From: Allomyces macrogynus ATCC 38327
Lineage: Eukaryota > Blastocladiomycota > Blastocladiomycetes > Blastocladiales > Blastocladiaceae
Reading direction: 5' to 3'
Length of the DNA: 16,326 nt
NCBI GenBank assembly: GCA_000151295.1
Contig: GG745339.1
Coordinates: 558,445 to 574,770, forward strand
Position numbers and translations under genes: made by a program. Within the stretch, counting starts at the first letter, position 1. Every line of letters starts with the position of its first letter. Under the pieces are notes generated by a model. It made no database searches. It worked only from the letters and a program-made list of their open reading frames with translations, and was not told the DNA's origin. Positions 9,176 to 16,326 of this stretch are shown in pieces.

Positions 9176-10018
9176 GGTTCGCACGAGCGGGCGCAAGACG
9201 GCGAGAAGCGCGTGCGCGAGGGCCGCGGGGCCAGCTGTACCGTGCGTGCCGCGTGGTGCACGCGGCCAGCGCGCGGCGGGATATGGAACGTGACCGCGAA
9301 TCGACATGATGTTCGGGTGGAGAGTGGACAGGGTGTTTGCGCGTGTCGCAGGAACTTGGTATACGGCCACGAGCACGTCGATGTGGTCGGGTGGTGATCA
9401 GCGCGCAGAAAGAGCACCAAGGGGCGCCGCTTGAACACCAACCACTCCTCGGCCAACTCCTGGTTGACCTCGAGCTTGGAATTACGGCTTGCTCAATGGG
9501 CTGCGGCGCACGTCGTGCAGATGGACACGGCAAAGTGCTGTATTGGTATTGTGCTGGTGTCGTGTTGCCGGCTGGGCCGTGTTCAGCTGCTTGATGCGCG
9601 TTGCTCGTCGTGCTCCCCCCCGCCGCCGGCTTGCAGAGTCGCAGCTGCAGGGTCGTCGTGTCAAGTGGCCGGTTGCTGGTACTGTTGGTGCGCAACTTGG
9701 GCGTGTGCTCGCGGTGGCAGCGTTGGCGACCGCGAGGATCACCGGCCGCCATGGCAAAGTTGGCGTCACGTGTGATGATCCTCGAGCTGCGAGACACGAT
9801 GGCTCCACATGCCAAAAGCGTCGCATCCGCATGCACAACCCGCGAGACAATCACTCCCGTTGCCGATCATGGTCGGCCTCGACTGTGACGCTCAGCGACG
9901 TGCCCGCCCGCTTGCGCCGCTGCCGACGCCAGCACTTTGACCCTGAACGGCCAGCAAGTCACCCTCAGCTCATGTTCAGCGAACCAGCTCGATTTCGCAC
10001 CGTTTGAGCGAGCGCACC
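9176..10018. promoter_or_regulatory. Divergent gap between PPR gene and POP1
   Basis: This 843-base region separates two genes that point away from each other, so it should carry both promoters. It holds a palindromic TCACGTG/CACGTG site at 9766-9772, of the kind bound by Cbf1-like bHLH factors in fungi. The part from 9176 to 9376 is open in the PPR frame and could be extra N-terminal coding. On the minus strand about 9394-9480 reads SKLEVNQELAEEWLVFKRRP then LVLFLRAD with strong G/C bias at third positions, which suggests a small undescribed exon; see findings. No tRNA or other RNA gene was seen. Confidence 0.5.
9766..9772. promoter_or_regulatory. TCACGTG E-box-like site
   Basis: TCACGTG lies in the shared upstream region of the PPR gene and POP1, about 590 bases from the PPR start and 250 from the POP1 start. 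RTCACRTG is the known core of Cbf1-type sites in yeasts; use in this organism is inferred. Confidence 0.4.
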
Positions 10019-12517
10019 ATGGACCAAATGACGCCAGGCAAGCGACCTGCACCCGGCGAGGCCGGCAAGGACTCGGCCGCGGGCGGGAACATGAACCGCA
10101 AGAAAGGTTGTCCGACCTTTCAATTCAAAAATACTCCGGATGGACAGATCAGCGCTCGTGTCGTCAGGTTGGCCAATCTGACCACCCCGCCATCAACTAG
10201 CCCGTAAAATGGCCGCCAAGATCCCGACCCAAAAAGGCACCACGTCGTCGGTCGCGCCGTCAAGTACGCTGTTCATCGCACGTCTTATTTTCTCCACTAA
10301 ATCATTTTCGCTCACGAGTCGAATTGCTCTCTGTAGCCTTCATCCTGCGCACGCTCAACGTTGAAAAGTATGCCGAGGCGCGCCGGTTCGAGATTTCGGC
10401 CATGACCAACGTCATGAAAAAGGCCACGTACGGACATTCCCCCTCCTTCTCCACCCTGTCTGGATGTACTTGACCGCGCTTTACTGTAGCGAGATGGCCA
10501 AGTCGCGCGCATTCCAAAAGGTTCCACGGTTCCTCCGTCGTCGTGCTGCCTCGCACAACCCAAAAAAGATTCCGGTGCGGCTGCGTGACCGCGCGATCCA
10601 AGAGGTACACTCGCACCTCAATTTCCCCACCTGCGCGCTCGACGTTCCAACTGACGCCCATCCCTCTCTCCACAGCTCGCCAACGACCCGATCACCCCGA
10701 AAAAACGTAAACCGCGCGCGCTCCGACTCAAGCGGCGCACCCCCTTTACTCGCCGGCAGGCACGCAACGGTACCTGGCTCGAGACGCACCTGTGGCACGT
10801 GAAGCGGTTCCACATGCGCGCATTGTGGGGCCGGAAAGTACCCTGCACGCCAACGCAAAAGGGCGCGCGCGCATTCTACCGCGCGTCGCAGCACGCGACC
10901 ACCCGTGTTCGATCACTCGTACCACTGCCAGTACGAGTTTCGGGGACCAAAAGAGGATATTGCCGCGGTTCTTGCGCGGATCACGGACCCGCTTGGACCC
11001 AAGGTGGGGGGTGCGCGGTACGCGAACGGGAAGCGCACGGCCGAGGTGGTGTTGTTCGATCCGACCAAGACGTATCCGGCCGGGATGCTCGGTCCGGCGA
11101 CGTGCCTGTGGCGCCCCGCAGACACCGAAACTGACGCGGCGATGCGGCAACTGTGGCTCTGGACGCACCCGGCCATCGAAAAGCGTTCGTCTCGTCCGTC
11201 GCGTCCGTCATCTCCGTGCTCGGCCTGACCACCGTCCACGTCGAGCAACTCGACGACATTGGCCGACTCGCCCTGCGCGGGCCGAAATCTCTCGGTCTGC
11301 TACACTCGGTCCTGTCCTTGGCCGACTCGAATCTCACGACCCGACCCGCACACTCGATCTGGCGCGCGCTTGGCGGCACGACCGACGCGAGCCCGTTGCC
11401 CGTCGGCACCGTGATTGGTCTGCGAGTGTGGGACCCGCGGCTCGCGTACCCGCCGCGGCGCCGACGTATTCCCGCACCGACGGCGACCGCGCGCGCGCTC
11501 AAGCGGTCCTCGAGACCACCTGGTCGACCGACTCGGCGCAGTCCCCTCTGTGGGACCCTTCGGTCCGCGCCGCCGTGCGCCGGTCCAAACCGCGCGAACA
11601 CGACTTGAACACCCGGCGCCGCGCGATCCTCGTCCCCGGCACGCGGCTCATACCCGTTGCTAAAACCGACGTGGCGTTCCCGCTGATCGTGACCCGCGCG
11701 GCCGACGCAAATACGGGACTCGATTTGTTCGTTCCGCGAGGCATGGTTCTTCCCTTGTGGCGGTCGCTCGTCTGGGCGGGAGCGCGTCCCGGCGGATTGC
11801 GCGAATGGCGCGATCAGCACCACGAGGGCCGGGGTCCCAGCGTTCCCGTTCGATTTCCCGCTGACCGACGCGCACGCGCATTGGACGCGGGGCGAGGCGG
11901 TCGTCGCGCAGGGGAAGTGGACGGCGCGGCCGGCCGCAAAGAGGGTGAATTATGCGGCGTTGGAAGTGGAGAGGCCGTTTGATCCGGATTGGGCGGCGAT
12001 CTTTGGTGCGAGGGAGGGGGAGGATCGGATGGACGTGGATGGCGTGACAGGGCCGTGGCTCCTGTCGCCGGCACTCACGTCCTCGCTTGCGGGGGCGTTG
12101 GATGCTCCGAGGGCCGCGCAAGTGCAAGCGACGCTCGCGACGCTGTTCGCGCCGCTGAACGTCCCCGTCCCTTCGCTCGACTCGGCGCTCGTGCAGGTGC
12201 GGCTGACGTTCCCGTCGCGCGGACGTGCGAGCGAACATGCGCTCGTGTACACGATGCCGTCGGCCGCGGCAGAACGGGAGTGGCAGCGGATCGTGCGGAC
12301 GGGTCAGTGGGACGAGGCGGACAAGATGAATGGGATTCCGCCGGCGAAACAGGTGGTGGGGTACGTGACGACGGGACGGTACTCATTGGCGCATGGTGGG
12401 ACGGCGGTCACGGCGTGTGTGAAAGTGAGTGCGGTGTTGGGAGGGAGGTGGGTGTTGGTGCGCGCAACATCGAGCCCGGTCGTGTTTCCGGCCGAGGTGG
12501 AGGTGATGAGTGGGTAA
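10019..12517 (+). CDS. POP1: POP1, ribonuclease P/MRP protein subunit, five exons
   Basis: Pop1 is the large shared protein of RNase P and RNase MRP, which mature tRNA 5' ends and pre-rRNA in the nucleus and nucleolus. Proposed exons are 10019-10106, 10201-10263, 10337-10427, 10490-10604 and 10676-12517. They total 2199 bases (732 residues) with matching intron phases. Family marks in order: EKYAEARRFEISAM, then FQKVPRFLRRRAASHNPKK, WLETHLWHVKRFHM, YPAGMLGPATCLW, LWLWTHPA, the POPLD-type block GMVLPLWRSLVWAGARPGGL at about 470-520, and a C-terminal domain with GYVTTGRYSLAHG. The ATG at 10019 has ACCATGG context; starting at 10209 would drop exon 1. Exon 5 contains four one-base frame breaks: an extra base in CCC at 10902-10904, a missing base near 11183, a missing base at about 11448-11463, and an extra base in CCC at 11836-11838. 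They cancel out, and the stop TAA at 12515-12517 is in frame. Identity is firm, exon 1 less so. Confidence 0.9.
10107..10200 (+). other. POP1: POP1 intron 1 (proposed)
   Basis: The 94-base segment starts GTTGTC and ends ACTAG, with CTGAC at 10178-10182, 18 bases before the acceptor. It is phase 1 and joins AACCGCAAGAAAG to CCCGTAAAATGG without breaking the frame. Read through, it hits a stop at 10205-10207. The donor is less ideal than those of the later introns. Confidence 0.55.
10264..10336 (+). other. POP1: POP1 intron 2
   Basis: The 73-base segment starts GTACGC and ends CTGTAG, with a T-rich middle. It is phase 1; joining restores the conserved FILRTLNVEKYAEARRFE. The branch point is unclear (CTAAAT near 10297). 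Confidence 0.75.
10428..10489 (+). other. POP1: POP1 intron 3
   Basis: The 62-base segment starts GTACGG and ends ACTGTAG, with a CTTGAC branch-like motif at 10469-10474. It is phase 2; joining links NVMKKA to the conserved FQKVPRFLRRR segment. Confidence 0.85.
10605..10675 (+). other. POP1: POP1 intron 4
   Basis: The 71-base segment starts GTACAC and ends CCACAG after a pyrimidine tract, with CTGAC at 10651-10655. It is phase 0; joining links RDRAIQE to LANDPITPKKRK ahead of the WLETHLWHVKRFHM motif. Confidence 0.9.
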
Positions 12518-12623
12518 GGTGTGGGTGTGTTGTGAATTTTGGATAAAATGAAGGCTAGCTAATGTATTCGATTCAACTCTGCGAACAAGAACAGATGGTC
12601 AACAAATCCAAAAACGACTCGAA

Positions 12624-13318
12624 TCAGGACGACGCCGCGGTCGCCGTTGCGGCAGCCTTGGGTGCTGCTTCCGCCGCATCCGCAGCTGCCTTGGCCGCGA
12701 TCGCCTTGGCCAATTCCGCGGCCTTGGCCTCCTCATTCTTGCGCTGCACAATCTCAAACGCCACGGGCAACTTCATCCCACCCTGACGCAGTGCGTCCTT
12801 GGCCACCTCCCAATGCAACCCCGGCCCCTTGATCTCAAACACGACGCGGTTCACGGGCACGCGGCACATGTAATGGTCGAGCGTGCCCTTCCCCTTGCCC
12901 ATACGCGTCTCATTTCCCTTGGACGTCACGGGCACATCGGGGAACACGCGCAACCACATTTCCGACCCCTTGACAATACGGATCTTGCGACGAATCACAC
13001 GACGGGCGGCCTCGAGCTGCTTGGCCGTGAGCCGGCCGCCTTCGCGCAGCCGGATCCCGTAGTCGCCGTAGACGAGCGTTGTGCCGGCCGTGGACCCGCC
13101 GATCGGCAGCGGGACCGGGCCCTTGTTCGCCTTGCGGCAATCGGATCTTCCGCGAATTCACGCCCCCACCCGGATTCGCGGCGCTTCGGGACGAATGGGG
13201 GGGTGCCCGCGGCGATGGGAAGGGCGGCGAGGGCCGAGGTCGCGAGCGCGGGGAGGCGCGCGGCGGTCGCGGCGGGGGCGACGGCCAGGCGGCGGAAGGC
13301 GTTGGTAAGGGCGAACAT
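12624..13318 (-). CDS. MRPL16: Mitochondrial large-subunit ribosomal protein uL16m, with apparent frame break(s)
   Basis: uL16m is part of the mitochondrial 54S/39S large ribosomal subunit, near the peptidyl-transferase centre. The ATG at 13316-13318 opens an Ala/Arg-rich leader (MFALTNAFRRLAVAPAATAA) typical of mitochondrial import. PFVPKRR follows. The conserved body is in another frame: RKANKGPVPLPIGGST, YGIRLREGGRLTAKQLEAA, RRKIRIVKGSEMWLRVFPD, GNETRMGKGKGTLDHYM, then GGMKLPVAFEIVQRK. An Ala-rich tail of about 35 residues ends at TGA 12624-12626. The frame must change between about 13135 and 13175. Two extra bases would leave 693 coding bases and give a family-like KIRxRKANKG; one missing base is the simpler alternative. 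A 23-base GT..AG intron there would be too short. The gene is convergent with POP1 (106-base gap) and divergent from CYC8. Identity is firm. Confidence 0.9.
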
Positions 13319-13542
13319 GGTCGGTCGCTGGGGTGTTGCCGAGGTCGACGGGATTCGACAAGGTTGGACGGGTTCAACGGGGTCTTTGGGCGACGGAGCA
13401 GGGCTGGCCGGGTCGGTGCGCTTGTCGCTGACGGAGTGCGGCAAGTCGCGGGCGGTGAGCAGCCTTCTGCAGCGAGAAACCGTCGAGCCGGCCGGCACGC
13501 CGATTGTGCGCGACGACGGACCCGCGAGCAGCGCTGATCGGG

Positions 13543-13549
13543 TCACGTG
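13543..13549. promoter_or_regulatory. TCACGTG E-box-like site
   Basis: TCACGTG lies 225 bases upstream of the uL16m start and about 460 upstream of the CYC8 start. It repeats the motif found in the PPR/POP1 divergent gap. Binding by a Cbf1-like factor is inferred. Confidence 0.4.
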
Positions 13550-13575
13550 GCAAGCCAAACAAGGCCAACAGTGCT

Positions 13576-13597
13576 TGTCTCGCGCCTGTCTCGCGCC
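13576..13597 (+). repeat. 11-bp perfect tandem duplication
   Basis: TGTCTCGCGCC occurs twice without a gap. It sits in the presumed uL16m/CYC8 promoter region, 27 bases from the TCACGTG site. Confidence 0.85.
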
Positions 13598-13703
13598 AGA
13601 TTCGCGGTGGAGCGGGCCGTCGAGCCACGGGACGAAGGACGGCGGTGCACGATGGCGGCGCGGCCGGCGCGGCACGCTCGTGCACGCCCTCGTCATTATC
13701 GAT

Positions 13704-13733
13704 GGTGGGCTGCGGTGGGCTGCGGTGGGCTGC
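13704..13733 (+). repeat. Three tandem copies of GGTGGGCTGC
   Basis: Three perfect 10-bp copies lie head to tail in the leader region of CYC8. The unit is not a multiple of three, which speaks mildly against this stretch being conserved coding sequence. Confidence 0.9.
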
Positions 13734-13894
13734 TCGTGCAGCGGGTGCCGTGCCCATGGCCATGGCCGCCGAGCAACGCGGCGACCGTGTGGTGTCGCCC
13801 TTGCGTTGCGCCCCGAGGCGCGCGTTGTGCCTCGGGACGATCGGGACGCCGCAACCATGGCCACGTACTCGCCGTGAACGGCCCTCACTTTGCC

Positions 13895-13929
<35 letters not shown>
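13895..13929 (+). repeat. (ACG)n microsatellite
   Basis: Eleven ACG units plus two bases lie about 80 bases upstream of the proposed CYC8 ATG. In the CYC8 frame the tract reads as an Asp run, so it would be coding if an upstream Met is used. Confidence 0.9.
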
Positions 13930-14010
13930 ACGTTGGCATCGCGCGTCGCCCCACATCCGACACGTCCGCCAGCGCACGCACTCCCCGCACTCACGTCAGC
14001 GCACGTCGCT

Positions 14011-14807
14011 ATGCACGCCGCCGCGCCCTACAACGGCGCCAGCGGCGGCGGAGGCGTGCCCAACAGCGCGACTTCCACCACGCCGTCGTCGGCCGCAAAC
14101 AGCCACCACAACGTCCACGCTCCTTACTCGTCCACCTACGCACACGCTGTGCAGTACCCGCAGCACGCACCGCACTTGCCGCAACCGCACCACGCTCCCG
14201 CACCAACATCGTCGCTGCCGATGCCGCTGCCGCCCTCGCAATCGCACTCGGCCGCGCCCTCGCGCCACGCCTCGGCCGGGTACCCGGGCCCCGAATACGC
14301 AGCCGCGCCCGCTCCCGCCCCCGGACCCGGGTACTACCCGGACCACGCTGCGCACGCGGGCTACGCCCCGCCTGGCAACGCGCGCCACAGCGCCAGTGCC
14401 GCGCCCGGCCTGCTCTCTCCTCCACCAGCATCGTCGGCCCCGCCGCAGTACGCACCCGCCGACACGCACGACCCCAACGACATGCACGGGTACCACGCGC
14501 ACCACCACCACCCGCCGCCGCCGCGCCCGCCCTCGGCGTCGGTCCCCTCATCCGCCGCACTGGCCCCACCGGCGCTCTCACGCGGCCCCGTCCCGCCGCC
14601 GCTCGCCGTTCTCCCCGCGAGTTACGGCCCGGTGCACCAGGAACCACCGACGCGTGCAGCCGCGAATGGCAGTGCGGTCAATGGCGGCGCGGCGCCCGCG
14701 GACAGTGCGCGCCGGAGTGGCGCTCCTCTGCCGCGCACGAACGGGCTCGCGGCAGGCATGCCGCCCGCGTCCCCGACCGACGTCCACTATTACCGCGGCG
14801 AGACCAT

Positions 14808-14848
<41 letters not shown>

Positions 14849-16326
14849 TGCAAATGCACCATCAGCATCAAGGAATGCCCCCGCACCCTCCCGCCGGCGC
14901 GGTCCTCGCCCCACCGCCGCGCGCGCCGTCGCTCGACCCGACCGGTGCCCCTCCCGCAGTTAACGGCTACTCGCGCGGCCGCACGCCCGTGCCCGGCGCT
15001 CCCGGCGCCCCCGTAGACCCTGCCGCGGCCACGACCCCCTCGGTCCCGCTGCCAGCCTCGGCGACCGCGACCCTCGCTCGTCTCGCTGAACTCAACGATG
15101 CGTGTCTTCTCACGGTCGGTGAACTCGCCGAATCGCTCCACGATCTCGACCGCGCGCACGCTGTCTACGAGCAAGTCGTTGCGCGTTCACCCCACAGTGT
15201 CGCGGCGCTCATGAAACTCGCCGGCGTGTACCGCGCGCGCGAAGAGTTTGCGCGCGCCGTGCACGTCCTTGACCGCGCCCTGGCCCTGGATCCGGGCAAC
15301 GGCGACGCCTATGGCGGGCTGGGCCACTGCTACCTGATGCTCGACGACCTGGAGCGCGCGCTCGAGGCGTACCAGGAGGCGATCAAGCTCCTGCACGCGA
15401 GTTCCCCTGCGGTGCCCAAGCTGTGGTACGGGATCGGAATCCTGTATGACCGGTGGGGCTCGCACGATAACGCCGAAGTCGCCTTTGACACGGCGTTGCG
15501 CAACGTGCACCTGGACCCGGCATTTGACAAGGCCAACGAGATTTACTTCCGGCTCGGCATCTTGTACAAGCAAAAGGGCAGCTGGGACGAGTCGTTGCGC
15601 GTGTTTCGGCACATTTTGCACGCGCCGCCCGTGCCGCTCACGACGTTGGATATCCAGTTCCAGATTGGCCACTGCTACGAGCAGCAGGGGCGGCACGCGT
15701 TGGCGAAAGAGGCGTATGACGAGATTTTGGCCGCGGATCCGAACCACGCCAAGGCATTGCAGCAGGCCGGGTGGTTATCGCACCTGATGGTCACGGCGTC
15801 GGCGCCAACTGCGTCCGGTGATGGTGAGCAACAACCGCAACCGCCGCAGCAGGACGCGGCGGCCGTCGCTGACGCCGACGCGCGCGCCGTCTCTCTTTTG
15901 GAACGCTCTGCGGAACTGGACCCGTCCGACGCGCAGACCTACTATCTCCTCGGCCGCGTGCACATGGCGCACCAGCGGTACAATGCCGCGCACGTCGCCT
16001 ACCAGCAAGCCGTCTACCGCGACCCGCGCAATCCCTCGTTCTGGTGCTCCATTGGCGTGCTAATACTTTCCAGATCCGCCAGTACCACGACGCGGTTCGA
16101 CGCCTACTCCGGTGCGATACCGACTTGAACCCGCGGCTGGCGGAAGTCTGGGTACGACCTGGCACGCTCTACGAAGCGTGCCAATAACCAGGTCCGAGGA
16201 CGCCGCTCGATGCGTACAGACGGGCTGCCGCACTCCATACCGGCGAAACCCCATATTTTGAAGCGCTCGAGTACGTGCGCGAAGAAATTCGAATGGGGGA
16301 ATGGCTCGACAAAAAGGACGAAACGC
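14011..16326 (+). CDS. CYC8: Cyc8/Ssn6-type TPR corepressor, incomplete, frame-broken 3' end
   Basis: Cyc8 (Ssn6) partners Tup1 to repress transcription in the nucleus through tetratricopeptide repeats. From the chosen ATG at 14011, residues 1-350 are Pro/Ala/His/Ser-rich with a His run, proline runs and 13 consecutive Gln (CAG repeat at 14809-14847). TPRs begin near residue 355. They include LMKLAGVYRAREEFARAVHV, GLGHCYLMLDDLERALEAYQ, KLWYGIGILYDRWGSHDNAE, KANEIYFRLGILYKQKGSW, FQIGHCYEQQGRHALAKEAY, YYLLGRVHMAHQRYN and YQQAVYRDPRNPSFWCSIGV, all strongly Cyc8-like. After about 16060 the frame fails in quick succession; the literal frame stops at 16126-16128, while fragments of the next repeats (RQYHDA, LNPRLAEV) appear in other frames. 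In-frame Met codons at 13756 and 13762, both in GCCATGG context, are alternative starts. The gene is divergent from uL16m. The 3' end is outside the window or obscured by errors. Confidence 0.9.
14809..14847 (+). repeat. CYC8: (CAG)13 coding for polyglutamine in CYC8
   Basis: Thirteen perfect CAG codons follow ATG 14806-14808 in frame and give 13 Gln just upstream of a His/Gln-rich patch. Yeast Cyc8 is also known for Gln-rich tracts. Confidence 0.95.

Larger units (their letters stand above)
13319..14010. promoter_or_regulatory. Divergent gap between uL16m and CYC8
   Basis: This 692-base region should hold both promoters and the CYC8 leader. It contains TCACGTG at 13543-13549, a perfect 11-bp tandem duplication at 13576-13597, three copies of GGTGGGCTGC at 13704-13733 and an (ACG)n run at 13895-13929. 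It stays open in the CYC8 frame from 13504, so part of it could be N-terminal coding, but the low-complexity content argues for leader DNA. Confidence 0.5.

Noticed and set aside
10107..10207. Stand-alone short protein from 10019 ending at 10207
   Set aside because: The reading enters a segment with splice signals, and POP1 continues in frame after splicing.
13160..13182. A 23-base intron in uL16m
   Set aside because: It is far shorter than the 62-94 base introns seen here and lacks a branch point.
13504..14010. CYC8 coding from the first open codon at 13504
   Set aside because: The stretch includes 10- and 11-bp tandem repeats and looks like leader DNA; kept only as a possible alternative from 13756.
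16126..16128. True stop codon of CYC8
   Set aside because: Cyc8 repeat fragments continue after it in other frames, so it is produced by frame breaks.
1..16326. CRISPR arrays, transposons, tRNA or rRNA genes
   Set aside because: No spaced direct repeats, terminal inverted repeats with transposase, or recognisable RNA-gene motifs were seen by eye on either strand.

Overview
The window looks like GC-rich nuclear DNA from a fungus, read as a draft contig. It carries a CDC10-type septin, a Scc3/STAG cohesin subunit, the RNase P/MRP subunit POP1, a nuclear-encoded mitochondrial ribosomal protein uL16m and a Cyc8/Ssn6 corepressor. There are five credible introns of 62-94 nt, with GTACGN, GTTTGT or GTTGTC donors, often a CTGAC-like branch point, and TAG or CAG acceptors. 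Few and short introns, very high GC at third codon positions and long homopolymeric amino-acid tracts would suit an early-diverging zoosporic fungus such as a Blastocladiomycota member. That lineage guess is inference; no marker here proves it.

Layout from left to right. (1) The 3' end of a CDC10-like septin (+, 1-424). (2) A convergent gap rich in pyrimidines (425-894). (3) The cohesin subunit Scc3/STAG (-, 895-4653). (4) An unrecognised two-exon gene (-, 4889-6096). (5) A mitochondrial-type pentatricopeptide repeat protein (-, 6239-9175). (6) A divergent gap of about 840 bp (9176-10018), which may hide a further small coding segment on the minus strand. (7) POP1 (+, 10019-12517) in five exons. 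(8) uL16m (-, 12624-13318), convergent with POP1. (9) A divergent gap of about 690 bp with short tandem repeats. (10) CYC8/SSN6 (+, from about 14011 to the window end, incomplete).

The genes do not form a pathway. Most are housekeeping: cytokinesis scaffold, sister-chromatid cohesion, tRNA/rRNA processing, mitochondrial RNA handling and translation, and transcriptional repression. The two mitochondrial-type genes each lie head to head with a plus-strand nuclear gene, and both of those shared gaps hold a TCACGTG site.

The most notable structural signal is a set of one-base frame breaks in otherwise well-conserved genes: two in the septin, four in POP1, one or two in uL16m, and a dense cluster at the end of CYC8. 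Several sit in short homopolymer runs, whereas the long Scc3 and PPR frames are unbroken. Read-length errors in the assembly explain this better than pseudogene decay of several housekeeping genes at once. I found no clearly novel system, mobile element, CRISPR array, tRNA or rRNA.
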